This document shows positions 1-8,802 of a stretch of DNA of 64,000 nt, piece by piece (within the stretch, counting starts at the first letter, position 1; each line of letters starts with the position of its first letter). The stretch is from CAYSRC01 sp964433495. Its GTDB lineage: Bacteria; Bacillota; Clostridia; Oscillospirales; Ruminococcaceae. The translations under genes were made by a program, and so were the position numbers. The notes beneath the pieces are model-generated. The model was not told where the DNA came from. It did not search any database and saw only the letters and a program-made list of their open reading frames with translations. The stretch lies in NCBI GenBank assembly GCA_964433495.1, contig CAYSRC010000002.1, positions 38,421 through 102,420 of the forward strand, read 5' to 3'.

Positions 1-77
1 CGGCTCGCGCACAAAACGGTTCCCCCGCGCACGGAGGTGCGCAAAAAATAAATATTCCCAAGAAAAGAGGAGTAAAC

Positions 78-1253
78 ATGAAAAAGTTTCTTGCACTTCT
101 TCTCGTCCTCGCCTTGACGTTCGGCCTTTGCGCCTGCGGCGGCGGTGGCGGGAACGATGCGAACGTCGACAACCAGGGCGGCGACAACGCCGGCGGCGGC
201 GCCGACCCCGGTACCGACGGTCCCAAGCCCCTTAAGATCATGATGTACGTTGTTCAGTCCCTCGGCACGCTGAGCTGTGAGGACCTCATCTATGAGGAGC
301 TCACGAGGTTCTGCGAGGAGACGGGCTCCACGCTCGACACCTACGAGTGCAACAGCGACGACACCAAGCACTCGACCACCCTCCCCGAGATCTGCCAGCA
401 GGGCTATGACGTGATCGTCACCGGTTACTACAACATGCCCGAGCACGTCGAGAGGGCTGCCGAGATGTTCCCCGACCAGAAGTGGATTCTGTTTGATACG
501 AGCGTTGACTATACGCTTGACTACACCAAGAACATCGCCAGCTTCGCCTGCGACCAGAACACCCTTGCCTTTATGGCGGGCGCGCTTGCCGCTCTGATGA
601 CCACCGCCGAGGGCGACCCCAACATCAACGCCGACAAGGTCGTCGGTTGGTGCGGCGCGGCGGTCAACACCGCCATTGAGGACTTCCTCATCGGCTACAT
701 CGAGGGCGTTCACTATGTCGACAAGGATATAAAGGTTCTGTACAGCTATGTCGGCGACTGGGTGAACACCGCCAAGTGCAACGAGCTTGCGACCAACCAG
801 TTCAACCTCGGCGCCGACGTCGTCTTCACCGTCTGCGGCGGCGCGGGATTCGGCGGCTGCGAGGCCGCTGCCTCTGCCGGCCACTATGCCTTCGGCGTTG
901 ACACCGACTTCGGCGCGCAGCTCGAGGCTTCGGGTTCCCCCACGGCCGACTATGTCGTGTCCTCCGCCATCAAGCAGTTCGGCCGCGTTGTCTATGACGC
1001 GATGGTCAAGTTCTACAACGGCGAGCTCGAGTTTGGCAAGCACACCCAGTTCGGCGTTGACTCCGGCTATCTTGAGATGGTCGAGACCCCGCAGTTTGTG
1101 AAGGTCGTCAAAGAGGGTATGCCTGAGGTTTACGCTCAGTATCAGGCGATAGTCGACGACCTCATGGCCGGTAAGATCCCGGTTGACACCGCTGTCGGCG
1201 CCACCACTGAGTTTATCGATTCCATCAAGGCCACTGCGGACGCCGCCGAGTAA
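78..1253 (+). CDS. BMP-family ABC transporter substrate-binding lipoprotein
   Basis: 391 aa. The N-terminus is a lipoprotein signal: two Lys, a hydrophobic stretch and a lipobox ending at Cys20 (LCAC), followed by a Gly/Asp-rich linker to about residue 50. The rest fits the basic membrane protein (BMP/Med) fold, which binds purine nucleosides or related ligands outside the membrane in characterised members; the ligand here cannot be read from sequence. The start has a good ribosome site (AGAGGAG). It is the first gene of an importer operon: a double ATPase and two permeases follow. A hairpin after the stop probably lets this gene be expressed above the membrane components. Family assignment is firm, substrate unknown. 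Confidence 0.92.
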   Translation: MKKFLALLLVLALTFGLCACGGGGGNDANVDNQGGDNAGGGADPGTDGPKPLKIMMYVVQSLGTLSCEDLIYEELTRFCEETGSTLDTYECNSDDTKHSTTLPEICQQGYDVIVTGYYNMPEHVERAAEMFPDQKWILFDTSVDYTLDYTKNIASFACDQNTLAFMAGALAALMTTAEGDPNINADKVVGWCGAAVNTAIEDFLIGYIEGVHYVDKDIKVLYSYVGDWVNTAKCNELATNQFNLGADVVFTVCGGAGFGGCEAAASAGHYAFGVDTDFGAQLEASGSPTADYVVSSAIKQFGRVVYDAMVKFYNGELEFGKHTQFGVDSGYLEMVETPQFVKVVKEGMPEVYAQYQAIVDDLMAGKIPVDTAVGATTEFIDSIKATADAAE

Positions 1254-1287
1254 GTTTTGCTCGACACATAAGCAGATTTAGGTCTGT

Positions 1288-1323
1288 GCCGGCCGTCTTT
1301 ATACATAGTTAAAGACGGCCGGC
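1288..1323 (+). terminator. Intra-operon hairpin (partial terminator) after the binding-protein gene
   Basis: A perfect 13-bp stem (GCCGGCCGTCTTT paired with AAAGACGGCCGGC) with a 10-base loop, followed by TTGTTTAAAG, lies between the binding protein and the ATPase. Such hairpins in ABC operons typically stabilise the upstream mRNA or cause partial termination. The stem is seen directly; the function is inference. Confidence 0.7.
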
Positions 1324-1384
1324 TTGTTTAAAGTGTCTTTAGGCATTTCAAAAAAATTCTTCCGTATTGATTTGGAGACAAGCA

Positions 1385-2971
1385 ATGGATAAAGACAAAA
1401 GCGTTAACATGAATCATGACATTGTTCTCGCAATGGAGAACATAACCAAAATTTATGATAACGGCTTTGTCGCCAACAAGGATATAAATTTCCAGCTTCG
1501 CAGGGGCGAAATCCACGGACTCGTAGGAGAGAACGGAGCCGGGAAGACGACCCTGATGAAGGTTCTTTTCGGCCACGAGAGCCCTGAAAGAGGCCGAATT
1601 CTCCTTAACGGCGAGGAAGTCCACATCGAAAGCCCCTTACACGCGCTCGCGCTCGGCATAGGCATGGTTCACCAGCACTTCATGCTGGTCGACTCGCTGT
1701 CGGTCGCCGAGAACATGGTGCTCGGCACCGAGCCCACAAAGTCAAAGCTTTTCTATGACAAGAAAAAGGCCGTCGAGATGACCTATGAGACGGCAAAAAA
1801 GTTCAACCTTCCCGTCGACCCCAACGCGCTTATCAAAGACCTTTCGGTCGGCTACAAGCAGAGGGTCGAGATACTCAAGGTTCTTCTGCGCGGCGTCAAC
1901 ATCCTCATCCTTGACGAGCCGACGGCGGTTCTCACCCCGCAGGAGACCGACGAGCTGTTCGAGCAGCTCATCGAGCTAAAAAACCAGGGCTATACCATCG
2001 TCTTTATCAGCCACAAGCTTCAGGAGGTCAAGCAGATCTGCGACCGCATAACCTGCCTGCGCCTCGGCGAGGTCACGGGTTCGGCCGACATAGACGATGT
2101 TTCAATTCAGGATATCTCCCGCATGATGGTCGGCAGAGACGTCATGCTCGATATCGACAAGGAGAAGGCGCAACCCAAGGACACCGTCCTCAAGGTCCGC
2201 GACCTCGTCCACGTGAACAAGTTCGGGGTCAACGCCCTCAACGGCGTGTCCTTCGACGTCCGTGCGGGAGAGATTCTCGGCGTGGCGGGCGTCGAGGGCA
2301 ACGGCCAGAGCGAGCTGTCCGAGACCATCTGCGGTCTTATCCCGCTTCAAAATGGCTCCATTGAGATAAACGGCAAAAAGATCGGCAAGACACCCATCAA
2401 CGTCATCCGTCAGATGGGCGTCGGCATGGTTCATGAGGACCGCATGATCTACGGCGTCTCCTCGACGCAGGCTATCCAGGAGAACCTCATCTCCGACCGC
2501 TATTACAAAGCGCCGTACAGCAAGAAGGGCGTGCTCGACCACAAGTATATCGAGAGCCGATCCAAAGAGCTCATCGGTGAGTTTTTGGTCAAGTGCGACG
2601 GGCCCGAGGCCCCCGTCAAGACCCTTTCGGGCGGCAACGTCCAAAAGGTCGTCGCGGCGCGCGAGTTCTCGTCCGACCCCAAGCTGCTCATCGCAAGCCA
2701 CCCCACCCGCGGCATCGACGTCGGCGCCACCGACCTCATCAGGCGCAAGATCGTCGAGCTTCGCGACAATGAGGACACGGCGGTTCTGCTGTTCTCGGCG
2801 GACCTCAACGAGCTCATCAACGTCAGCGACAGCATCATCGTCATGTTTGAGGGCGAGGTCGTCGCGTATTTCGAGGATCTTACCGGCGTCACTCCCGAAA
2901 CCCTCGGCGAGTACATGCTCGGCATCAAGAAGCAGGACGCTTCGCTAATCGGAGGTGTTCTCCATGAGTAA
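1385..2971 (+). CDS. BMP-type ABC transporter ATP-binding protein (two ABC domains)
   Basis: 528 aa from the ATG at 1385, preceded by GGAGA at suitable spacing; an upstream in-frame TTG at 1367 is less likely. Two ABC domains in tandem: the first has an intact Walker A (GENGAGKTT, near residue 41) and signature LSVGYKQR; the second has a degenerate P-loop (GVEGNGQSE) and signature LSGGNVQK. One intact and one degenerate site is normal for RbsA/MglA/YufO-type ATPases of sugar and nucleoside importers. It acts on the inner face of the membrane and powers the permeases encoded next. Confidence 0.93.
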   Translation: MDKDKSVNMNHDIVLAMENITKIYDNGFVANKDINFQLRRGEIHGLVGENGAGKTTLMKVLFGHESPERGRILLNGEEVHIESPLHALALGIGMVHQHFMLVDSLSVAENMVLGTEPTKSKLFYDKKKAVEMTYETAKKFNLPVDPNALIKDLSVGYKQRVEILKVLLRGVNILILDEPTAVLTPQETDELFEQLIELKNQGYTIVFISHKLQEVKQICDRITCLRLGEVTGSADIDDVSIQDISRMMVGRDVMLDIDKEKAQPKDTVLKVRDLVHVNKFGVNALNGVSFDVRAGEILGVAGVEGNGQSELSETICGLIPLQNGSIEINGKKIGKTPINVIRQMGVGMVHEDRMIYGVSSTQAIQENLISDRYYKAPYSKKGVLDHKYIESRSKELIGEFLVKCDGPEAPVKTLSGGNVQKVVAAREFSSDPKLLIASHPTRGIDVGATDLIRRKIVELRDNEDTAVLLFSADLNELINVSDSIIVMFEGEVVAYFEDLTGVTPETLGEYMLGIKKQDASLIGGVLHE

Positions 2972-4076
2972 AAAGAAACAAGAGTATCTTACAGCGATAC
3001 AGGTCGAAAAGCGGTTCAGCATGATAAGGACCGCGATGGCGGCCGGTGTCGCGCTGCTGGTGTGCTTCCTGCTCATCCTGCTCAGCAGCAAGGCGCCCGG
3101 AAAGGACATTCTCACATTCCTGACGGCGCCGGTCTCGAGCTTCAACAGGTTCTGCACCTTCCTCATCAAGCTCAGCCCGCTGCTCTTTGCGAGCTGTGCT
3201 ATCTGTATCCTTTTCTCCGCCGACACGCCCAACCTCTCGGTTGAGGGCTCCATCTTTATCGGCGCCATCACGGCCACGCTGGTGGGCGTTATCGAGGGCA
3301 TCCCCCCCGTTATCCACTTCATCCTCATGGCCCTTGCGGGTATGCTCGGTGCGACCGCCGTGCTGCTCATCCCCGCGATCCTCAACTACAAGTTTAAGGC
3401 GAACATGCTGGTCTGCTCGCTGATGCTCAACTATGTGTGCAACCTGCTCGGCAACTACCTCGTCACCGGCCCCATGAAGGACCCCGACGCCGGGTGGGAG
3501 GCGAGCCACAAGATCGCGCTGTCCGCCAAGCTGCCCAAGTTCATCAACATCGGGCCCGCGCAGGTTCACATCGGTCTTCTCATCGGCCTTGTCGTCGTGT
3601 TTGTGACCTGGTTCCTGCTCTACAAGTCGAGCTTCGGCTATCAGTCGCGCACGGTCGGCGCCAACCAGTCGTTCGCGCGCTTCTCGGGAATCAACGTCGG
3701 CAAGATCGTTGTTCTCGGTTCGGTCGCGGCGGGCGCTGTCGCCGGTCTCGGCGCGGCGTGTGAGATCTCGGGCTACTACGAGAGACTTCAGTGGGCCAAC
3801 TCCACCGGCTACGGCTGGGACGCGGTCATGATCGCGACCCTCGCGCGCAACAACCCGAAGTTTGTCATCCCCGCGGCGGCATTCCTCGCCTATGTCCGCA
3901 CCTCCGCCGACGTTCTCAACCTCACCTCGGTTGTTCCCATCGAGGTCGTTGAGATCGCCCAGCAGGTCGTCATAGTCATGATTGCGGCCCGCGGTCTGCT
4001 CCACGGCCTTGAGAAAAAGTCTGTTGTCGCCAACGCCAACAAACAGCTCAGCGCCGAAGCGAAAGAGGAGGCGTAA
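2964..4076 (+). CDS. ABC transporter permease (BMP/nucleoside type), first subunit
   Basis: 370 aa, starting at the ATG at 2964 behind GGAGGTG; the in-frame GTG at 2955 lies inside that ribosome site and is rejected. The protein is strongly hydrophobic with about 8-10 membrane segments beginning near residue 25 and carries the conserved stretch around GANQSFARFSGIN that belongs to the BPD_transp_2 permease family. It begins 8 bases before the stop of the ATPase gene, so the two overlap slightly and translation is probably coupled. It pairs with the second permease to form the channel. Confidence 0.92.
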   Translation: MSKKKQEYLTAIQVEKRFSMIRTAMAAGVALLVCFLLILLSSKAPGKDILTFLTAPVSSFNRFCTFLIKLSPLLFASCAICILFSADTPNLSVEGSIFIGAITATLVGVIEGIPPVIHFILMALAGMLGATAVLLIPAILNYKFKANMLVCSLMLNYVCNLLGNYLVTGPMKDPDAGWEASHKIALSAKLPKFINIGPAQVHIGLLIGLVVVFVTWFLLYKSSFGYQSRTVGANQSFARFSGINVGKIVVLGSVAAGAVAGLGAACEISGYYERLQWANSTGYGWDAVMIATLARNNPKFVIPAAAFLAYVRTSADVLNLTSVVPIEVVEIAQQVVIVMIAARGLLHGLEKKSVVANANKQLSAEAKEEA

Positions 4077-4079
4077 TTT

Positions 4080-5024
4080 ATGCAGGAGTTTATTTCCGCT
4101 GTATTTAAAGAAAGCACGCTCACCGCTATTTTGAGGATGGCGACGCCGCTCATCTTTATCGCGATGGCCGCGTGCATAGGCCGCAAGGCGGGCATCTCGA
4201 GCATAGCGTATGAAGGTATGGCGCTGTTTGCGGCGCTCGGCGGCGCGCTCGGCAGCTCGTACACCCATTCGCTGTGGCTCGGCGCGCTCATCGGCATCCT
4301 TGCCGGTATGCTCATTGCGCTTATCTTTGCGTATTTCGTCCTGTTCCTCGACACGAGCCCGATGCTCATCGGTCTTGCGCTCAACACCCTCGGAAGCGCG
4401 GGCACGATCTATACCCTGTTTATCTTTACGGGGCGCAAGTCGGACACGGCGGCGCTTGCGTCGTCGGTGTTTCCGCAGGTCAAGCTCGACTTTCTCAAGG
4501 ATGTTCCGGTGCTCGGCGCGCTGTTCGGCGACACCAACCTGCTGACCTATGTCGCCCTTCTCTCGGTCGTCGTGGTCTTTGTGCTTATCTACAAGACGCC
4601 GTTCGGTCTTCGCGCCCGTTCGGTCGGCGAGGACCCCAACGCCGCCATCTCGGTCGGCATAAACGTCCGCAGGACGAAGTTTAAGGCGATGATGCTCTCG
4701 GGCTTCTTCGCGGCCATGGGCGGCCTGTTCATGTCGATGGCGTACATCCCGTACTTCACCAAGAACATGCTCTCCGGCCGTGGATTTATCGGTATCGCCG
4801 CGTGCAACGTCGCCGCGGGTCATCCCGTCGGGGCGTTCCTGTGCGCGCTGCTGTTCGGCGCGGCCGACGCGGTCGCGAACATCGCGCAGACCCTTCGTCT
4901 GCCCGCCCAGTTTGCCTCGATGATCCCCTACATCGTGACCATCGTCGGCCTGTGCATCACCGGCATGACCGAGGGCCGCACCAAGAAGGCGAAAAAGGGT
5001 AAGGGCGAGAAGGCTGAGGCATAA
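4080..5024 (+). CDS. ABC transporter permease (BMP/nucleoside type), second subunit
   Basis: 314 aa, starting 4 bases after the first permease. Multiple membrane helices, and the motif GLRARSVGEDPNAA is the counterpart of GANQSFARFSGIN in the partner, which marks the BPD_transp_2 family. The C-terminus is short and basic (KKAKKGKG). Order binding protein, ATPase, permease, permease is the standard YufNOPQ-like arrangement of nucleoside-type importers. Confidence 0.92.
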   Translation: MQEFISAVFKESTLTAILRMATPLIFIAMAACIGRKAGISSIAYEGMALFAALGGALGSSYTHSLWLGALIGILAGMLIALIFAYFVLFLDTSPMLIGLALNTLGSAGTIYTLFIFTGRKSDTAALASSVFPQVKLDFLKDVPVLGALFGDTNLLTYVALLSVVVVFVLIYKTPFGLRARSVGEDPNAAISVGINVRRTKFKAMMLSGFFAAMGGLFMSMAYIPYFTKNMLSGRGFIGIAACNVAAGHPVGAFLCALLFGAADAVANIAQTLRLPAQFASMIPYIVTIVGLCITGMTEGRTKKAKKGKGEKAEA

Positions 5025-5029
5025 CGCCG

Positions 5030-5248
5030 ATGCCGCACATCGAACTTAAGCTCTATCCCGGATACGGGGAGGAAAAGCTCGAGAGATTCACCGAGCTTTT
5101 GGTAAAGGACGCGGTCGAGGCGCTCGGGGTGCCCGAAAATGTCATCTCGGTGGCGTATGAAACGGTAAACCCCGAAGAGTGGGGCGACAAGGTCGCAAAA
5201 CCGCTCATCGAGGGGCGAAGAACCCTTCTCAAAGCGCCGCGGTACTGA
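5030..5248 (+). CDS. Tautomerase-family small protein (PptA/4-oxalocrotonate tautomerase-like)
   Basis: 72 aa beginning MPHIELKLYPG. Removal of Met would expose Pro1, the catalytic base of the 4-oxalocrotonate tautomerase superfamily; the start and the end (LKAPRY) resemble E. coli PptA, which begins MPHI and ends in a similar KKPGY stretch. It lies 5 bases after the permease stop, so it is part of the importer operon. Known relatives tautomerise enol/keto acids and form homo-oligomers; the substrate here is unknown. Its presence suggests that the imported compound yields a keto-enol intermediate, which is only inference. Confidence 0.8.
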   Translation: MPHIELKLYPGYGEEKLERFTELLVKDAVEALGVPENVISVAYETVNPEEWGDKVAKPLIEGRRTLLKAPRY

Positions 5249-5264
5249 AGCCCTTAGGGTTTTT
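5247..5264 (+). terminator. Short hairpin with T-run at the end of the importer operon
   Basis: The hairpin GAAGCCC-TTA-GGGTTTT overlaps the tautomerase stop codon and runs into TTTT. The stem is short and includes G-T pairs, so termination may be weak. Confidence 0.4.
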
Positions 5265-5642
5265 ATGCGGTTACCGCCCGTCCCCGACATCTTCACTTTT
5301 TGTTCGGCGGAGGCGCTCGGGGCAGGCGGGACGCCGTGCCTCAAGCGGCCGGCGCAGCTATATAGTTTCTTTGCGGCAGCGGAGCCGAGCTTTCGGCTCC
5401 GCTGTCCGAGGATGCGGCGCTTTTGCGGGGCTGCTGTCTGCGTGTGTTCATTTGAGGGGACAAGCCGTCGAGCTCGCTCGACGCGGCGGGGCGAACCGGG
5501 TTCCCTTTCGGCTCCGGCATCCCGGGGCGCGGCGGGGGCCGCCCGATTTCCCTCTTAAGCGATTGCGCAGGGCGCGGTGCGCACGGCGGGGAGCGGCTCG
5601 ATTTCGGCTCCACTTTTATATTACGATCTGCGGAGGTTTGCC
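5265..5642. other. Intergenic region with a long perfect hairpin
   Basis: No credible gene. It contains a strong inverted repeat near 5375-5406 whose core is AGCGGAGCCGA, loop GCTT, TCGGCTCCGCT; there is no T-run after it, so it is either a structural repeat or an mRNA element. GC-rich sequence around 5481-5520 resembles degenerate intergenic sequence near 26246 and 26350. A ribosome site (CGGAGG) sits at the right end for the next gene. Confidence 0.5.
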
Positions 5643-6596
5643 ATGAAATACATTGCAAACGGTGCGGTGATAACGAACAGGATCATCTTCGGCGACGGCA
5701 GGGTCATCGAGAACCTGATGGGGGGCGGGGGATTTTATGCCTTTACCGCCCTGCGCCTTTGTACGAGGGACAGTATGCTCGTGTCGGGCGTCGGCAGGGA
5801 CTTTGACGAGTTTTACGGCGAATGGTACGACAGAAATGAGTGCTGCCGCGACGGCCTCCTCGTCAAGGTCGAAAAGACAAACTACAACGAGCTCAAATAC
5901 TTCCCCGACGGGCGCTATGTCGAGTACTCGATATACGGCCCCGAGTATGAAGCCGAAAACTACCCCAAAACCGTTTTGACGCCGAAGGAGTTTGAGCCGT
6001 TTGTCGGCGACGCGCGGGGCGTCTATTACGGCTCGGTGGTCAACGCCGAGACCAATGCCGAGCTCGGCGAGCTCAAAAAAGGCAGAAGCTTCAAACTCAT
6101 GTGGGAGATCCCCGAGAGCAATGTCGACCCCGCCGGGGAGATCTATCGTGCGGGCGGCTTAAACGCTCTGCGGGACCACATGAAGCATGTCGATATCTTT
6201 TCCTGCAACAAGCCCGAGAGCTTTAGGATATTCGGGGTCGACAACGTGGAGGACGCCATCGCCTGCTTAAAACGGCTGGAGCTGCCGGTGTACTACAGGG
6301 TGGGCAGCAAGGGCGCCTATATGATCGACAGGGGAGAGGCCTATTTTGTCCCCATGATAAGCTCGGTCGCAAGGGAGCTCGAGATCGACCCGACCGGCTG
6401 CGGGAACACCTCTACGGCCGCCGCGATGTGGGCGTACTGCGAGGGGATGGATCCGCTTATGTGCTGCGTCGTCGGCAACGTTGTCGCGTCGTTCAACGTG
6501 CGGCAGTACGGCCCGTTCGTCGACATGTCCGAGGGCTCGCAAAAAGAGATGATGCGCTTTTGCGAAAAGGTGTACGCAGAGCTTAAGAAGGGCTGA
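5643..6596 (+). CDS. PfkB/ribokinase-family protein, divergent active site
   Basis: 317 aa from the ATG at 5643, which follows GGAGG at about 6 bases; an earlier in-frame ATG at 5577 has no ribosome site. The protein begins with the glycine-rich ribokinase-like strand (GGGGFYAFTAL) and ends with the PfkB signature 2 region, read here as DPTGCGNTSTAA. In active PfkB sugar and nucleoside kinases this motif is DxxGAGD, with the last Asp acting as catalytic base; here that position is Asn. Either the protein is a specialised subfamily with another catalytic residue or it has lost kinase activity. Its position between a nucleoside/sugar-type importer and the SIS genes fits carbohydrate phosphorylation or sensing. 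Confidence 0.8.
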   Translation: MKYIANGAVITNRIIFGDGRVIENLMGGGGFYAFTALRLCTRDSMLVSGVGRDFDEFYGEWYDRNECCRDGLLVKVEKTNYNELKYFPDGRYVEYSIYGPEYEAENYPKTVLTPKEFEPFVGDARGVYYGSVVNAETNAELGELKKGRSFKLMWEIPESNVDPAGEIYRAGGLNALRDHMKHVDIFSCNKPESFRIFGVDNVEDAIACLKRLELPVYYRVGSKGAYMIDRGEAYFVPMISSVARELEIDPTGCGNTSTAAAMWAYCEGMDPLMCCVVGNVVASFNVRQYGPFVDMSEGSQKEMMRFCEKVYAELKKG

Positions 6597-7042
6597 GAGG
6601 CCCGCTTTGACGCGCGGCCGGGCACAGGCCTTGACATGCCGGGCACGGGGGTTCGCGCGGGAGGCGGGGTGAAAGCATCCGCCGAAAATGACGCGGGGGC
6701 GTCCGACCGGCTGCGTGGGGAGCTGTTTTCCCCCGCCGCGATGTCGAGGTGGGGCGTCCTGCGCCGACGCGTCAAGCGGGCGTAGACCCCGACGGCTTGG
6801 ACTCGGCCGTGCATGCTGCTCGCCCGGATGCTCTAAAGCTGCGGGCAGCGCTTTGCCGATGGGCGCGCCGCTTCGCAAACGCTGCTTACTCGGGCGCTTG
6901 CGGGGTATTCCCCCGCGGCGGCGCCGGGATAAGGCCGCTTGCGCCGACGCGAAAAATGTCGGACGGGGAGGGGACGGCTTCATGCCGCGCGGGCGTAAAA
7001 GGGATGCTTGACGATCCTTTTCAAGAAACCCCTGCGCGGCTA
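6597..7042. other. GC-rich intergenic region without a recognisable gene
   Basis: Open frames here are arginine/proline-rich and overlap on both strands, as expected for random GC-rich DNA; none has a convincing ribosome site. No repeat identical to others in the window was seen. The functional content begins with the promoter at 7043. Confidence 0.5.
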
Positions 7043-7071
7043 TTGACAGCGCCCTTTTTACACCTCATAAT
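7043..7071 (+). promoter_or_regulatory. Sigma-A promoter for the SIS/YjbQ operon
   Basis: TTGACA (7043-7048) and CATAAT (7066-7071) with a 17-base spacer. It leaves an untranslated leader of roughly 140 bases before the SIS gene, which could hold regulatory structure. Confidence 0.75.
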
Positions 7072-7219
7072 ATGGTCGGCGGCCCGATGTGCGAATGTCC
7101 CCGACGGGCGGCCCGGGCGGTGAAGAGCCGCACGGGGTTCAATGGCGGGACATGCTGTATGCTTTGTTTAACACGCCCTGTTTACCCAAAGAGGGCAAAG
7201 GGGCTTGAAAGGAGAACTT

Positions 7220-8368
7220 ATGAGTAAAAAGGAATTTGAAAACTCGCTGCTGCGGCAGGCGAGGATAGGCGAGCAGATGATCAACCTTGTCTTTGACAAG
7301 GTGTCCTCACAGCTCGACGAGGTGCTGCCTATCAAGGAGATCTTCGACGCCCAAAAGATATTCATCTCGGGCTGCGGGGACAGCTGGCTCGCAGGCATCG
7401 CGACAAAGCCGGTGTTCGAGTCGGTCACCGGGATAGAGACCAACGTCATGCGGGCGGTCGAGTTTTCACGCCACCTCAACAGCAAAAACCTCGGCTATTC
7501 GCCCAACACCCCGATGGTCATCCTCATCTCCTACTCGGGCGAAGCGACGAGAGCCGTCGAGTGCGCGATACGCGCCACCGGCTGCGGGGCGAACACCATC
7601 GCGATAACAAGCAACCCCGAGTCGCGCCTTGCAAAGGCGTGCCGCCACGTCGTCAACGTCGGCCTGCCCCCCGAGGGCGAGTATTTCCCCGGCGCGACGA
7701 CCTACAACGCGTCGATGGTCGCGCTCATGCTCATCGCGCTGCGCATCGGCCGCGCGCGGAACACCGTCTCGCACGACGGGTACGAGGACATGAAGAGAGA
7801 GCTCAAGCGCTATGTTGCCGCGGTGCAGAGCAAGGTCGAGGAGTACGACGACAGGGCGTTTGAGATAGCGAAGAAGTGGAAGGATCTTCGCTGCATCGAC
7901 TTCATCGGCGACTACGCCGACTACGCCACCGCCTACTTCGGCTCCGCGAAGGTCATCGAGACGTACGGCGGGTACACGACCTACGACGACTCGGAGGACT
8001 GGTGCCACATCAACTACTTCCTGCTGCACCCCGAGACGATCGGCAGGGTGGTCATCACCAACAAGGCGACCCCCTCGTACGGCAGGATGCTCGAGACGCT
8101 TGCCGCGGTGAAGTCGCTGGGCAGCCCCTGCATGGTCGTCACCGAGGCCCCCGCGTCCGAGTTCCCCGAGGGCTTTGAGGTCTTCACGATGCCCAAGCCC
8201 AAATACTTTTGGCTGGCGCCCCTTATGCAGCATGTGCCCTTTAACCTTGTGTCGGGCTATATCGCCGCGATGAAGGGCGAGACCGCTTTCCGCGAGGGCG
8301 TGCCCGAGTTTGACGACGAGATACTCAACGCACGCCTCAAGGCCGGGACCGAAATCAAGATTGTGTGA
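7220..8368 (+). CDS. SIS-domain sugar isomerase/deaminase-like protein (copy 1)
   Basis: 382 aa from the ATG at 7220 behind AAAGGAG. The first SIS domain holds a phosphosugar-binding loop (GCGDSWLAG near residue 52, then ISYSGEATRAVE); a second half carries the motif DDSEDWCHINYF near residue 260 that is shared with the second copy at 8803. SIS domains bind phosphorylated sugars in isomerases, deaminases (GlmS, FrlB) and regulators. The organisation of two SIS halves suggests an enzyme rather than an RpiR regulator, since there is no HTH. Substrate unknown; context suggests it works on the product of the neighbouring importer and PfkB-like protein. Confidence 0.85.
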   Translation: MSKKEFENSLLRQARIGEQMINLVFDKVSSQLDEVLPIKEIFDAQKIFISGCGDSWLAGIATKPVFESVTGIETNVMRAVEFSRHLNSKNLGYSPNTPMVILISYSGEATRAVECAIRATGCGANTIAITSNPESRLAKACRHVVNVGLPPEGEYFPGATTYNASMVALMLIALRIGRARNTVSHDGYEDMKRELKRYVAAVQSKVEEYDDRAFEIAKKWKDLRCIDFIGDYADYATAYFGSAKVIETYGGYTTYDDSEDWCHINYFLLHPETIGRVVITNKATPSYGRMLETLAAVKSLGSPCMVVTEAPASEFPEGFEVFTMPKPKYFWLAPLMQHVPFNLVSGYIAAMKGETAFREGVPEFDDEILNARLKAGTEIKIV

Positions 8369-8379
8369 GGGAGCAGCAA

Positions 8380-8787
8380 ATGGTATACAGTGAGACAAAA
8401 AAGCTCGAGACGGGCAAAAACACCGTTCACGACATAACCGCGGAGGTCAACGCGGTGCTTGCGGCGAGCGGGGTCAAAAACGGCATCCTTGTCGTCGAGA
8501 CCAAGCATTCGACGGCGGGCATCGTCCGCACGACCGCGTGGGGGCACGAGGTGCTTGACGACCTCGTCAAGGAGATGCGCAGGATCGTCCCCGCGCGGAT
8601 CAACTTTAAGCATGAAGAGTCCCCCGAGGACGCCGCCGGACATCTCAAAAACGCGTTTTTCGGAAGCTCGGTATCCTGCATCGTCAGGGACGGCAGGCTT
8701 GTCGCGGACGGAGGTCTCGGCGTCTACTTCATGGAGTACGACGGCCCGCGCAGCAGAATCTACGACGTGTGTGTCGTAGGGGAATGA
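8380..8787 (+). CDS. YjbQ family protein (UPF0047), copy 1
   Basis: 135 aa from the ATG at 8380, 11 bases after the SIS gene, with GGGAG upstream. It shows the UPF0047 pattern: a His/Ser/Thr segment (ETKHSTAGI), the conserved SPEDAAGHLKN, and a C-terminal MEYDGPRSR. E. coli YjbQ has been linked to secondary thiamine-phosphate synthase activity as a suppressor, but the physiological role of the family is unsettled. Here it directly alternates with SIS genes, which suggests a phospho-sugar related role. Family firm, function open. Confidence 0.88.
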   Translation: MVYSETKKLETGKNTVHDITAEVNAVLAASGVKNGILVVETKHSTAGIVRTTAWGHEVLDDLVKEMRRIVPARINFKHEESPEDAAGHLKNAFFGSSVSCIVRDGRLVADGGLGVYFMEYDGPRSRIYDVCVVGE

Positions 8788-8802
8788 CGGAGGTAGAGCA
8801 GC

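Noticed and set aside
2925..4823. Long minus-strand frame of 632 codons opposite the permeases
   Set aside because: Charged, Arg/Asp/His-rich shadow of well-supported permease genes; the coding pattern is on the plus strand.
6688..7123. Overlapping plus-strand frames before the SIS operon
   Set aside because: Arg/Ala-rich random frames; they extend across a consensus promoter at 7043-7071.
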